From the NCBI RefSeq assembly GCF_004341375.1, contig NZ_SLXO01000008.1, forward strand, positions 1-64,000: a stretch of DNA of 64,000 nt. Reading direction: 5' to 3'. The first letter of the stretch is position 1. Each line of letters begins with the position of its first letter. A model generated the notes under the pieces. The model worked only from the letters and a program-made list of their open reading frames with translations. It made no database searches and was not told where the DNA came from. The translations under genes were made by a program, and so were the position numbers. This document shows positions 44,818 through 54,031 of this stretch, in pieces. Source of the DNA: Rhodothalassium salexigens DSM 2132 (GTDB taxonomy: Bacteria > Pseudomonadota > Alphaproteobacteria > Sphingomonadales > Rhodothalassiaceae).

Positions 44818-47241
44818 TCAGAACACCGCGCGCAGGGTCAACTGGATGCGGCGCTGGGCTTCCTCGCGTTCGATTTCGTAATTGTCGCGCTGGCCGCCGG
44901 TGATCGGGCCGTCGAAATTCTCCTCCGACTCGATGGTTTCGGCGTCCAGGATATTATTGGCGCTCAGCCGCAGGATGACCCCGGGCAGCAGGCGTTTTTC
45001 CACGAACGCCTCCAGATTGCCCGACACGGTCGAGCGCTGGATTTCGTCGCGGAAATAGCTGAAGGCGTCGCCCTGGCGCTGATAGCTGGCGCCAAAGCTC
45101 AAGCCCCAGGCCGGCACGCTGTGGGTGCCGCCCACATTGAACACATAGTCCGGCTGGCCGTTCAACTGCACCTTGCTCTGGGTGAAGGTGTTGTCCAGTT
45201 CAGAGCGCAGATAGGTGTAGTTGGCGAACAGGCCGGTGTCGGGCAGGCCGATGAAGCCGAGCGGCGTCGACAGGTCGAATTCGACCCCCCAGACGTCGGC
45301 CGTGCCCACATTGTCGAAGCGGAAGGCGTCGCCGACGATCACGTCGCCATCGTCGATCTCGGTCTCGCCGGTGGGGCCCAGATTGACCAACTGGATCACA
45401 TTGTCGACCCGGCGGTAGAAGCCGTTGACGCCCATCACGCCGCGTCCGGGCAGGGAGAATTCCAGCCCCGCGTCGACGCCGTCCGAGGTCTCGATCTCCA
45501 GGTCGGGGTTGCCGGTGGTGACATCCAGATCGTCGGGCTGGTCGTCGAGCGAGAACGGCACGCGTTGGTTGAACTCCGGCCGCCGCACGGTCTGGGCGTA
45601 GCTCAGCCGGGCGCTCGCCCAGTCGTTGATGGTATAGCGCAGGTGCGCCGAGGGGTTGGCGTTGAAGTCGTTGGTTTGGGCCGAGCGCGGCGCGCCGTCG
45701 GCGATGCCGTCGAGGGTCGTGCGCGTGACCTCGAAGCGCGCGCCGGTTTCCAACTCCAGCCGGTCGGTGAGCTGCCAGGTGACCATGACGAAGCTGTCAT
45801 AGCGGTTTTCGGTGACGTCGAACACGCCGCCCAGGTCCGAAGGCGTCGGGTCGCTCAGGTCCACCTGGCCGTCGTCGAAGCCGAACACCTGGAGCGAACT
45901 GTTGCGGTCCTTCAGCCGCGCCTGGAAGCCCGCCTTGGCGGCCAGGTCGGCGAGGCCGAGGCGCTGGGCGAGGCCGGTCAGGCGCCGCTCGGCGGAGGCT
46001 TCGAGCTGCCATTCGGCGTCTTCGATGTCGAAGATTTCCTGTTCGTCGCCGGGCAGGGGCAGGTCGGCGACCGAGTATCGGGTGCGGAAGCCGGCCTCGT
46101 CGGGCAGCGCGCCGCCCAGGTCGTCCGGTTCGGCTTCCAGGTCGGTTTCGGTTTGCAGATTGTCGAACTTGGTATAGGCGGCGCGCAGGAACAGGTCGGT
46201 GGCGTCGCCGAGCCGGTGCGTGTAGCGCGCGTCGAGGCCGAAGTTCTCCTGATCGAACTGGGTGTCCTGGGCGCCGATCTCGACCAGATTGTCGGGCGCG
46301 TCCTCGAACACCAGGCCGTCCTCGCGCTCGGTGCGGTCGGTGTTGATGTAGAAACCGCGCAGGCTCAGATCGTGGCCGGCGTCGAAGCGATAGGCGATGT
46401 CGGCATTGACCGCGATGTCGAAATTCTCGCGCACGTCGCTTTGGATCGCGCGCACCTCGCCGTCGCCGACCAGGCTGTCGGCGGCGTCGAAGGCCAAGGC
46501 GTCGCGCGCGGCGCCCACATTGGCCCGCTTTTCGGGGTCGAATTCCTCCTGGATGGAGAATTTCTGGTTGAAGCGCTGCTGGGCGTTGAGGTTGACCGAG
46601 AAGTTCAGCTTATCGTCGAGCGCCGAGCCCGCATAGCCGACCGCGCCGAGCCCGCGGATGGTGCCATCGTCGCCGTCGACGGTCGGGCGGTAATAGATCG
46701 CACCGCCGCGCACATAGCCGCCGTCGGGCAGGTTGGCGCCGTCCTTGAGGATGATGTTGATCGTGCCGGCGACCCCCTGGGCGTCGATATCGGCGCTTGG
46801 GCTGCGGATCACCTCGATGCGGTCGACCAGTTCGGCGGGGATACGGTCGACGAACACGCTGCGTGCGGTGCCGTCGCCGCCGCCCGCCGACGGGATCGGC
46901 CGGCCGTTGATCAGGATCTGGGTGAAGCCGTTGGCCAGGCCGCGCAGGCCCGGATCGTCAAACTCGCCCACATCGGTGGTGAACGAGACGCCGGGCACCC
47001 GCTTGAGCGCGTCGCCCACCGACAAGGGCTCGAAGCGCTGGAAAAATTCCTGGCCGTAGACCAGTTCGGGGTTGATCCCCTCGGTGCGGTTGCGCGTCGT
47101 CACCGGGGCCAGGATGATGATTTCCTCGACCGCTTCGGCGCGGCGGGTTTCGGGCAGATCGTCGATCGGTTGGGCTTGGGCGGCGAGGCCGGTCAGAAGC
47201 GCGGCCGCGGCGGCACTCGCCCTGAAGAAATGGCGTGTCAT
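44818..47241 (-). CDS. TonB-dependent receptor paired with phytase
   Basis: This 807-residue outer-membrane receptor begins with a signal peptide (residues 1-23, ending AAQAQ), a plug domain with VGDALKRVPGVSFTTDVGEF and RSPSADIDAQGVAGTINI, and a barrel ending RRIQLTLRAVF with a terminal Phe. It lies directly upstream of the phytase on the same strand. In many alphaproteobacteria and xanthomonads a phytase gene sits next to a receptor, which suggests uptake of inositol phosphates or their metal complexes; this is inference. A 13-base hairpin lies between the two genes. Confidence 0.92.
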   Translation of the reverse strand: MTRHFFRASAAAAALLTGLAAQAQPIDDLPETRRAEAVEEIIILAPVTTRNRTEGINPELVYGQEFFQRFEPLSVGDALKRVPGVSFTTDVGEFDDPGLRGLANGFTQILINGRPIPSAGGGDGTARSVFVDRIPAELVDRIEVIRSPSADIDAQGVAGTINIILKDGANLPDGGYVRGGAIYYRPTVDGDDGTIRGLGAVGYAGSALDDKLNFSVNLNAQQRFNQKFSIQEEFDPEKRANVGAARDALAFDAADSLVGDGEVRAIQSDVRENFDIAVNADIAYRFDAGHDLSLRGFYINTDRTEREDGLVFEDAPDNLVEIGAQDTQFDQENFGLDARYTHRLGDATDLFLRAAYTKFDNLQTETDLEAEPDDLGGALPDEAGFRTRYSVADLPLPGDEQEIFDIEDAEWQLEASAERRLTGLAQRLGLADLAAKAGFQARLKDRNSSLQVFGFDDGQVDLSDPTPSDLGGVFDVTENRYDSFVMVTWQLTDRLELETGARFEVTRTTLDGIADGAPRSAQTNDFNANPSAHLRYTINDWASARLSYAQTVRRPEFNQRVPFSLDDQPDDLDVTTGNPDLEIETSDGVDAGLEFSLPGRGVMGVNGFYRRVDNVIQLVNLGPTGETEIDDGDVIVGDAFRFDNVGTADVWGVEFDLSTPLGFIGLPDTGLFANYTYLRSELDNTFTQSKVQLNGQPDYVFNVGGTHSVPAWGLSFGASYQRQGDAFSYFRDEIQRSTVSGNLEAFVEKRLLPGVILRLSANNILDAETIESEENFDGPITGGQRDNYEIEREEAQRRIQLTLRAVF

Positions 47242-47486
47242 CGTTTCCCCCGAGTCTTTTTAATTTTGGTCGGAAGCCGCTTGTCTCGGGGCCATGCGGG
47301 TCAGGCCGATGACGGAACGATGATTATCTGATTAAGCGATGGTTGCAGTTGCGTGACGCGGCGCATTGAGCCGGTGTTTTGGGGCCGATCCGACCAAGGT
47401 CGCTCTCGACCTACCGCGCCAATCGACGTATGACATGAGTAATATCCTGGGACGTCTTGGCCTTTGAGGGCGTAGTGAACGAAGTT

Positions 47487-48008
47487 ATGGGTCGATCGAC
47501 GCTAGGTGTTTTCCGCCAAGACGATGAGTTGGACGGCGGTTTGTCCGCCATGCGTACGGACTTTTCGTTGGACGATATCGCGTGGCCCGGTGGGCGGATC
47601 GTTTTTCAATGGTGGTGTGAGGCGCGCCGCGGAACCTCGCTTCCCACGCGGGCGGATTTCTCGCCGACGATTTTGGGGCGATATCTGTCCGGCATCTGCC
47701 TTGTGACAGTGCCGGAGGCGGGCGGCGCACTGCGCTTTCGGCTTGCCGGAACCGGGATCGCCCGGGCGCTTGGATGGGACCCCACCGGCCACGCGCTGGT
47801 GGATCTGCCCGCCGCCAAGCCGCTCGTGGATCGTTGTTGCTGGGCCGTCGAGCATAGATCGCCCTATCTGTGCTGCGATCAGCCCCTGTCGGTTCTGGGC
47901 AAGGGCTACCTGACCCATTCGAGCGTGGTCGTGCCGCTGGCCGACGAAAGCGGCCGCGTGGCGATTTTGATCGGCCACGTGCACTTCGCAAGCAGCTTTT
48001 CGCGCTGA
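47487..48008 (+). CDS. PAS_5-type domain protein
   Basis: This 173-residue soluble protein matches the alphaproteobacterial PAS_5 family. The motif RGTSLPTRADFSPTILGRYLSG opens the domain, followed by LRFRLAGTGIARALGWDPTGH, then LSVLGKGYLTHSSVVVPLADESGR, with no other domain. These proteins are single sensory-like modules of unknown ligand. A more upstream TTG (47457) keeps the frame open, but ATG at 47487 gives the usual start; the ribosome-binding site is weak. It diverges from the receptor at 44818 with a 245-base gap. Confidence 0.75.
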   Translation: MGRSTLGVFRQDDELDGGLSAMRTDFSLDDIAWPGGRIVFQWWCEARRGTSLPTRADFSPTILGRYLSGICLVTVPEAGGALRFRLAGTGIARALGWDPTGHALVDLPAAKPLVDRCCWAVEHRSPYLCCDQPLSVLGKGYLTHSSVVVPLADESGRVAILIGHVHFASSFSR

Positions 48009-48167
48009 GGTCGGCGGCCCCCGGCCGAGCGCAAGAGCCGCTTCCGATCCACCCACTATGCGGGCCTGTGCCGACGGCCGGATCGGTCACCAACGGCTGA
48101 TCATTCCGGCGCGAAACACGCTCGACATCGCACCACCGCGCACCAGGAGCGGCCGGGCATCAGTCGC

Positions 48168-48191
48168 TTGACAGATTGATATAGTATAACA
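48168..48191 (+). promoter_or_regulatory. Zur-like zinc operator and -35 box of the znuD-like gene
   Basis: The near-palindrome TGATATAGTATAACA (48177-48191) resembles the alphaproteobacterial Zur box (GTTATA-N-TATAAC type) and lies 48 bases before the ATG. A TTGACA -35 element (48168-48173) lies immediately upstream, so a bound repressor would cover the promoter. Zinc control of the receptor is inferred. Confidence 0.65.
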
Positions 48192-48238
48192 TAGCTGTCA
48201 CTTACCGTTTTCGTCAAAAAAGTAAGGGAGGACAGTTC

Positions 48239-50407
48239 ATGCCCCGTGCCACCGCCACGGCCCTGGTTGCCTTGGCCGTCGGTTTGCCCGCCGCCGCCCA
48301 GACCATGTCGCCGCCGGCCGAGGTCTCCCGTCCCGGCCAATCCAGCGACCATCACGCGCGCGCCATTGAGGAGTTGGTGATCACCAGCGATCCGTTGCGG
48401 CGCAGCGGGTTTCAGGCCACCCAGGGTCTGTCGGTGCTGACCGGCGAGGCCTTGTCGCGCGAGCTCAACGCCACCATCGGCGACACGCTCGACGACCTGC
48501 CCGGTGTGTCGCAGACCTATTTCGGCCCGGCCGCCAGCCGGCCGGTGATCCGTGGCCTCGGCGGCGACCGGCTGCGCGTGTTGATCAACGGCGTCGGCAG
48601 CATCGACGCGTCGACCACCTCGGCCGACCACGCGGTGGCGCTCGACCTGTCGAACGCCGAGCGGGTCGAGGTGATCCGCGGACCGGCGACGCTGATCTAT
48701 GGCAACAACGCCATCGGTGGCGTGGTCAACGTGTTCGATGGGCGCATTCCCACCGAGGTGCCCGAAGACCGGCTCGACGGTCGGGTCATGGGGCTGTGGG
48801 GCTCGAACGCCGACGAGGTGTTGGTCTCAGGCGGTGCCACCCTCGGCGTGACGCCCAATCTGGCGTTGCATGTGGACGGCTTCTGGCGCGACACCAACGA
48901 TATCAAGGTGCCGGGCGCGGCGCGCTCGGACGCGTTGCAGGCCGCCTTGCCGCTCCATGAGGGCGAAGAGGAGCCGCGCGACCGGGTGCCCGACAGCGAC
49001 CAACGCAACTATGGCGTCAATGGCGGCGTGTCCTGGGTCGACGATTGGGGCTTCTTCGGCGTCTCGGTGGGCTATCTGGAAAACGACTATGGCATCGGCG
49101 CCGACGTCCACGGCATTGAGGTCGCGTTCGGCGGCGAGGATGACGACCACGACCATGACGATGATCATGATCATGATCATGACGATGACCACGATCACGA
49201 CCATGATCACGACCATGAGGGCGAGCACGGTGCGGTGCGCATCGAGCTTGACCAACTGCGCGTCGACGTGGCCGGCGACGTGCGCGTCGACTGGGGCCTG
49301 CTCGACACGGTTCGGCTGCGCTTCGGCTGGGCCGACTATGACCAGGCCGAGATCGAGGGCGACGAGGTCGAGGCGATCTTCCTCAACGACGGTTGGGAAG
49401 GCCGGCTTGAACTGGTGCAGGCGCCGCTCGGCGCGCTCGACGGCGTGGTCGGGGTGCAGTTCCGCAACCGCAACTTCACCGGCGCCGAGTTCATTCCCTC
49501 CAACGACCAGTTCCAGGCCGGTCTTTTCGCGGTCGAAACGCTCGATCTGGGGCGGCTGACCCTCGACGGCGGCGTGCGGGTCGAGATCCAGGACAATGAG
49601 ACCGACGACCCGGCCACCCAGCCGGCGATCACCCGCGACTTCACCACCGCCAGCGTCTCGGCGGCGGCGTCTTACGACCTGACCGACCGGCTGGCGGTGT
49701 CGCTCAACGCCTATCGCAGCGAACGCGCGCCCAATCCCGAGGAGTTGTTCTCCAACGGGCCGCACAAGGCCGCCTTCAGCTTCGAACGCGGCAACCCCGA
49801 CCTGGACAAGGAGGTGGCGCGCGGCGTCGAGGCATCGCTGAGGACGCGCGGCGGGCCGCTGACCGGCGCGGTCAATCTGTTCTACACCAGCTACAAGGAC
49901 TTCATCGGCTTCGTGTTCACCGGCGACGTGGTCGAAGGCTTGCCCGAGGCCCGGTTCATCAACCAGGACGCCCGTTTCATGGGCTTCGAGGTGGACGCGG
50001 GCTATGCGCTGTGGCAGCGCGGCATGCGCTCGGTGGACGTGGATCTGGGGCTGGACTATGTGCGCGCCGAGTTCACCGATCTCGACCGCCCGGTGCCGCT
50101 GATCCCGCCGCTGACCCTCCATGCCGGCGTCGACTATCACGCGCCGCTTTACGATTTCCGCGTCGATATCGAATGGGCGGATGACCAGGACCGGGTGTTC
50201 GGCGGGCCGCTGACCTTCCCCACCGACAGCTATTTCCTGGTCAACACCATGCTGCGCTTCCACCTGTTCGGGCGCGAAGACACCACGCTGGCGCTGCAGG
50301 CGCGCAACCTGACCAACGAGACGGTGCGCTACGCCTCGTCGCCGCTGCGGGACTTCGTGCCGGCGCGCGGCCGCGATTTCCGCATCGCGCTCCAAGCGGC
50401 GTTCTGA
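48239..50407 (+). CDS. znuD: ZnuD-like zinc TonB-dependent receptor with His/Asp-rich loop
   Basis: This 722-residue receptor has a signal peptide ending AAAQT and an HHA motif at residues ~38-40. A plug follows with NATIGDTLDDLPGVSQTYFG, SRPVIRGLGGDRLRVL and GPATLIYGNNAIGGVVNVFDG (read in parts). The barrel holds a striking His/Asp run at residues ~300-332 (DHDHDDDHDHDHDDDHDHDH), as in ZnuD-type zinc receptors. It ends IALQAAF. AAGGGAGG precedes the ATG. The Zur-like box upstream supports a zinc role. A ZIP-like transporter with a His-rich tail is encoded at 52464-53597. Confidence 0.88.
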   Translation: MPRATATALVALAVGLPAAAQTMSPPAEVSRPGQSSDHHARAIEELVITSDPLRRSGFQATQGLSVLTGEALSRELNATIGDTLDDLPGVSQTYFGPAASRPVIRGLGGDRLRVLINGVGSIDASTTSADHAVALDLSNAERVEVIRGPATLIYGNNAIGGVVNVFDGRIPTEVPEDRLDGRVMGLWGSNADEVLVSGGATLGVTPNLALHVDGFWRDTNDIKVPGAARSDALQAALPLHEGEEEPRDRVPDSDQRNYGVNGGVSWVDDWGFFGVSVGYLENDYGIGADVHGIEVAFGGEDDDHDHDDDHDHDHDDDHDHDHDHDHEGEHGAVRIELDQLRVDVAGDVRVDWGLLDTVRLRFGWADYDQAEIEGDEVEAIFLNDGWEGRLELVQAPLGALDGVVGVQFRNRNFTGAEFIPSNDQFQAGLFAVETLDLGRLTLDGGVRVEIQDNETDDPATQPAITRDFTTASVSAAASYDLTDRLAVSLNAYRSERAPNPEELFSNGPHKAAFSFERGNPDLDKEVARGVEASLRTRGGPLTGAVNLFYTSYKDFIGFVFTGDVVEGLPEARFINQDARFMGFEVDAGYALWQRGMRSVDVDLGLDYVRAEFTDLDRPVPLIPPLTLHAGVDYHAPLYDFRVDIEWADDQDRVFGGPLTFPTDSYFLVNTMLRFHLFGREDTTLALQARNLTNETVRYASSPLRDFVPARGRDFRIALQAAF

Positions 50408-50479
50408 CCGGCGCCCGGGTCGGCTTCTAGGCCGGCTTTTGGGTCGACGATCCGGCGGTCTGGCTCAGCCCTTAAGGGC

Positions 50480-51568
50480 TCAGGCCGCCGGGTCCAGCGA
50501 TTGGTCGGCCGCGTCGGTGCTCGATGCGCCGGCGGGCCAGGCGTCCATGACCGCCTTGGCCAGCGTCGCCAGCGGTACCGCGAAGAACAGCCCGCCGACC
50601 CCCCAGATGCCGCCGAAGAACAGGATCGCCACGATCACCGCCAGCGGGTGCAGCTTGACCACCTCGGAGAACAGCAGCGGCACCAGCACATTGCCGTCGA
50701 CCCCTTGGAGCAACAGATAGGCGCCGACGGCGAGCGCGAAATCGAAGCTCAAGCCCCACTGGAAGAACGCCACCAGCGCCACCGGCAGCGTCACCACCGC
50801 CGCGCCGATGAACGGGATGATCACCGACAGCCCGGTCATCACCGCCAACAGCGCGGCGAAATCGAGCCCGATGGCCAGGAAGGTCACCCAAGCCGCCGCC
50901 GCCACGATGACGATCTCATAGACCTTGCCGCGGGCGTAATCGCCGGCCCGGGCGACGAATTCGCGCCAGATGCGGTCGGCCATGGGGCGGTGGTCGGGCA
51001 TGAAGCCGGCGATCCAGTCGAGGATCAGCCGCCGGTCTTTGAGCAGGAAGAACACCATCACCAGCGTCAGGATCATGTAGACGGCGGTGGAGATCAGGTC
51101 GACCGCGCTGGCCAGCGAAAAGGTCACCAGCCCGCGCACCAGGTTGGTGGTCGCGGCGTTGATCTCGCCGGTGATCACGGCCAGTTGGTCCTCGCCGATC
51201 AGTTTGGGATAGGCTTCGGGCAGGGTGGTCAGCACCCGGTTGACCTCGCCCACCATGCCCGGCAGTTGCTCGGCGAAGGTGACCACTTGGCGGGTCAAGG
51301 CCGGCACCGCCAGCCCGATCAACGCGGCGGTAAAGGCGATGAACAGCACATAGGTGATCACCGCCGACCAGGGGTGCGGCACGCCCAGGCGGCGCAGGCC
51401 GCGATTGGGCCCGTCGAGGATGAACGCCACGACCACCGCGCTGATCACCGGCGCCGAGACCGCCGGCACCAGGGTGACGAACGCCAGGCCGAGGGTCAGG
51501 AGGACCAGGACCAGCAGCACCTGCGGGTCGTCGAGGGTCTGTTTGATCCAACTGTGTACCGGGCGCAT
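50480..51568 (-). CDS. AI-2E family permease
   Basis: This 362-residue inner-membrane protein has about eight membrane segments in the AI-2E/YhhQ-type transporter pattern: a first pair of segments, a periplasmic coiled region (residues ~75-150), then FLLKDRRLILDWIAGFMPD and the conserved GLSVIIPFIGAAVVTLPVALVAFF. The late segments hold QGVDGNVLVPLLFSEVVKLHPL, typical of the family. The substrate is not predictable; members include TqsA-like exporters and sodium/proton-coupled pumps. It ends 72 bases after the ZnuD-like gene, converging on it. Confidence 0.9.
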   Translation of the reverse strand: MRPVHSWIKQTLDDPQVLLVLVLLTLGLAFVTLVPAVSAPVISAVVVAFILDGPNRGLRRLGVPHPWSAVITYVLFIAFTAALIGLAVPALTRQVVTFAEQLPGMVGEVNRVLTTLPEAYPKLIGEDQLAVITGEINAATTNLVRGLVTFSLASAVDLISTAVYMILTLVMVFFLLKDRRLILDWIAGFMPDHRPMADRIWREFVARAGDYARGKVYEIVIVAAAAWVTFLAIGLDFAALLAVMTGLSVIIPFIGAAVVTLPVALVAFFQWGLSFDFALAVGAYLLLQGVDGNVLVPLLFSEVVKLHPLAVIVAILFFGGIWGVGGLFFAVPLATLAKAVMDAWPAGASSTDAADQSLDPAA

Positions 51569-51613
51569 GAACGCTTCCTCACTAAGCCGCTGGGTTGGCA
51601 GGCCAGGGGTCGC

Positions 51614-52396
51614 TCAGGCGGCGGTGGTGCCGCCGTCGGCGATCAGATTGGCCCCGTTTAAGTATGCCCCGCCGGGCGACAGGACAAACAGAATCAATTC
51701 CGCGACCGTGGCCGGATCGGCCGGGCCGCCCGCCGGCAGGCCGCCGGCATATTTGGACAGATCGTCGCCGATGTCGGCCATGGCGCGCTGGAACATGGGC
51801 GTGTCCATCGGGCCCGGCGATACCGCGTTGATGCGCAGCCCCAAGGGTCCGTATTCGGCCGCCGCGCTTTGGGTCAGGCCGACCACGGCGTGCTTCGACG
51901 CGCCATAGGCCGCGACCCAGGGCGCGCCGCGTCGCGACAGGATCGACGCCACATTGACGATGGCGCCCCGGCCGCGCGGCGCCATCACCCGCACCTGGTG
52001 GTGCAGGGCGTGGAACACGCCGCCGGCATTGGTCGCCATCACCGCCGCGAAGGTCTCCGGGGTCAGGTCGGCGACCCGGGCCGAGGCGTGGCTGATCCCG
52101 GCGGCGTTGACCGCCAGGTCGAGCCGGCCGTCATGGGCGGCGGCGATCCGGTCGACGAAGCGCCCCAGCGCCGCCGCGTCGCGCACGTCGAGGCGTTCAT
52201 AGTCGGGATCGCCGGCGGGCTCGGCGCCGGCGGGCTCGGCGCCGGCCGCGCCATCGGTCGGATCGGGCAGGCCGCAATGGTAGACCCGCGCCCCGGCGGC
52301 GCGCAGCTTGGCCACCAGGCAAGCGCCAAGCCCCGACGACCCGCCGGTGACCATGGCCACCTGGCCGTCGAAGGCGGTCATGTCCTTGTCCATCAT
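51614..52396 (-). CDS. SDR family oxidoreductase
   Basis: This 260-residue short-chain dehydrogenase has the cofactor motif TGGSSGLG at residues 17-24, NAAGI, catalytic Ser in NVASIL, and YGASK for the Tyr/Lys pair, with a C-terminal GANLIADGG. It has a low-complexity insertion of AEPAG repeats at ~52-62. Its substrate is not known; it is transcribed with the AI-2E-type permease, 45 bases upstream of it, but no functional link is apparent. Confidence 0.9.
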   Translation of the reverse strand: MMDKDMTAFDGQVAMVTGGSSGLGACLVAKLRAAGARVYHCGLPDPTDGAAGAEPAGAEPAGDPDYERLDVRDAAALGRFVDRIAAAHDGRLDLAVNAAGISHASARVADLTPETFAAVMATNAGGVFHALHHQVRVMAPRGRGAIVNVASILSRRGAPWVAAYGASKHAVVGLTQSAAAEYGPLGLRINAVSPGPMDTPMFQRAMADIGDDLSKYAGGLPAGGPADPATVAELILFVLSPGGAYLNGANLIADGGTTAA

Positions 52397-52463
52397 CTCT
52401 CTGGGCTTAGACCGGCGGGGGCACCCGCCACAAGGGGGGGCGAGCGCCCCGCGGGTCGGTCAT

Positions 52464-53597
52464 TCAACCATGGGGCGGGTGGTCGGGGTCGTCCGGGGCG
52501 CGGCCATGGTCGTGGTGATGGCCATCGCCGGCGGCGGACCCATGGGCGTGGCTGTGGCCGCCGCCCGGCAGCAGATGGTGCAGAAACCCGCGGATGCCCT
52601 GGTGCAGCAGCGACACGGTCATCAGCGCCAGCAGCACCGCCAGCGCCGGCCAGTGCACCGCCGGGCCGGCCGGCAATGCGGCCAGCCAGCGCCAGTCCTG
52701 CACCGGCAACACGCTCAGCATCACCAGCGATGCCAGCAGCCACGGCGCCACCCGGTCCAGGCTCGACAGCATGCGCCGGTCGCCGCCCTGCCGGCGCTCG
52801 GTCATGTCGAGCGCCACCGCCACCGCGCAGGCGACCAGCAGCAAGGGTGCCACCATGGCCGCCGTCCACCACAGCGCGCCGTCGTCCTCGCCCGGCCCGT
52901 GGACCAGCGACAGCGCCGCCACCAGCCCCAGACCGGCCAGCGTGCCCAGCCGCGCGCCCCAGCAATCGGCCAGCGGCGCGGGCAGGGCGTGGTGGGCATG
53001 GTCCTCGATCGGGTGCACCATCACGTGCAGCAACATGCCGACCATGGCGGCCTCGAAATAGGCGCGCACCGGGCTGTGCAGAAGCGGCAGGGCGGTGCCC
53101 CAGCCGGCGCCGAGCACGGTCACCGCGGCCAGCGCCACCAGGACGCCCCAGGCGATCCTTTGGCCGAACGCCGGGCGGATCAGCCACCACAGCGCCAGCC
53201 CGGTGGGCAGACGGTGCAGCACCACGCTCGCCGCCAGGGTGTCGACCACGCCGTCGCCGTGACCGGCCAGGCTCAGCGCCATGCCATCCGCGCCGGCGTG
53301 CAACACCATGGCCAGGGCTGCGAACGCCAGAATGGCACCGTGCAGCCGGCCTTCCACATGGGCGAAGCGGTGTTCGGCCCAACTGGGCAGGGCGAGGCCG
53401 GCAACCAGCGCCGGCAACACCGCCACGCCGGCTTCCATCACCGTGTGCGGCAGCACGGTCAGCAGCAGAAGCCCGGCCAGCGCGGTCAGCGACAGGGCGT
53501 CGAGCCCGGCGCGCAGCCGCGGCCGTCCGCGCGACACCGCCCACAAGGGCGGGGCGGCCAACAGCGCCAGAACCGCCAGTACCAGATAGAATGCCAT
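52464..53597 (-). CDS. ZIP-like metal transporter with His-rich tail
   Basis: This 377-residue membrane protein has eight or more membrane segments. The ZIP-like metal-site motifs appear as HAGADGMALSL (H100, D104) and VVLHRLPTGLALW (H128), a variant of the usual HNFTDG / HEIPHE pair. A further HVMVHPIEDHAHH segment follows in the next helix. The C-terminal tail is His-rich (HSHAHG, HHHDHG). It probably moves zinc or a similar divalent ion, but the motif variation leaves direction and metal uncertain. ATG at 53597 is chosen as the first Met before the membrane segments. A possible Zur-like half site lies 40 bases upstream. Confidence 0.72.
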   Translation of the reverse strand: MAFYLVLAVLALLAAPPLWAVSRGRPRLRAGLDALSLTALAGLLLLTVLPHTVMEAGVAVLPALVAGLALPSWAEHRFAHVEGRLHGAILAFAALAMVLHAGADGMALSLAGHGDGVVDTLAASVVLHRLPTGLALWWLIRPAFGQRIAWGVLVALAAVTVLGAGWGTALPLLHSPVRAYFEAAMVGMLLHVMVHPIEDHAHHALPAPLADCWGARLGTLAGLGLVAALSLVHGPGEDDGALWWTAAMVAPLLLVACAVAVALDMTERRQGGDRRMLSSLDRVAPWLLASLVMLSVLPVQDWRWLAALPAGPAVHWPALAVLLALMTVSLLHQGIRGFLHHLLPGGGHSHAHGSAAGDGHHHDHGRAPDDPDHPPHG

Positions 53598-54031
53598 GAC
53601 CGTTGCGCTCTTTGGGCTTCGTGAACAATTCCGGGACGTTATATAGTAGCCCCCGGCGCCGTGGCTAGCCCTGGGGCAGCCGGATCGACCGGATTGGCCC
53701 GATCGGTCGCATTGTTCGGATCGGGCGGATCGGGGCTGGCGACCTTGGGCCGGGCAGAACGGCGCCAACACCGGCGGTGCTTGGGCGCTTTCGTGCCGTC
53801 CCGCCTTGGCGCCGGTCCGCCTGGTGTCGTCGCAGCCCCCGGCCAGCGGGCGTGACAGGCGGGGGTGGGCTGTGCTTGATGAGCCGGGTCCAGGGGGGGC
53901 CATGTGGGCGAGTGCGTCGGCCAGCGCTTCGGGCCGCCGGTCCGGCCGGGACCAAAGCGCGGGACGCGCCGCCCGCACCCCGCCGCCGAGCTATCAACCC
54001 ATCAAGCTATCAACCCATAAGGAGATGGATC
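53598..54031. other. 434-base intergenic region with possible Zur half-site and repeats
   Basis: The leftward side holds GTTATATAGTAGC (53638-53650), a partial match to the Zur box upstream of the znuD-like gene. Many GATCGG-type short repeats follow at about 53,680-53,740. A 16-base tandem direct repeat, AGCTATCAACCCATCA and AGCTATCAACCCATAA (53989-54020), lies just before the bioA ribosome-binding site. No gene is convincing. Confidence 0.55.
53637..53650 (-). promoter_or_regulatory. possible Zur half-box before the ZIP-like gene
   Basis: On the minus strand this reads GCTACTATATAACG. The right half TATAAC matches the Zur-type site before the znuD-like receptor exactly; the left half is degenerate. 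It lies 40 bases before the ATG at 53597. Confidence 0.35.

Noticed and set aside
44662-47331. An 889-residue open frame on the plus strand
   Set aside because: It is antisense to the phytase-linked receptor gene. Such long shadows are expected in GC-rich coding DNA; the composition resembles no protein.
49139-49220. Short repeats GACCATGATCA in the znuD-like gene
   Set aside because: They encode the His/Asp run of the receptor and are not a CRISPR array or a separate repeat element.
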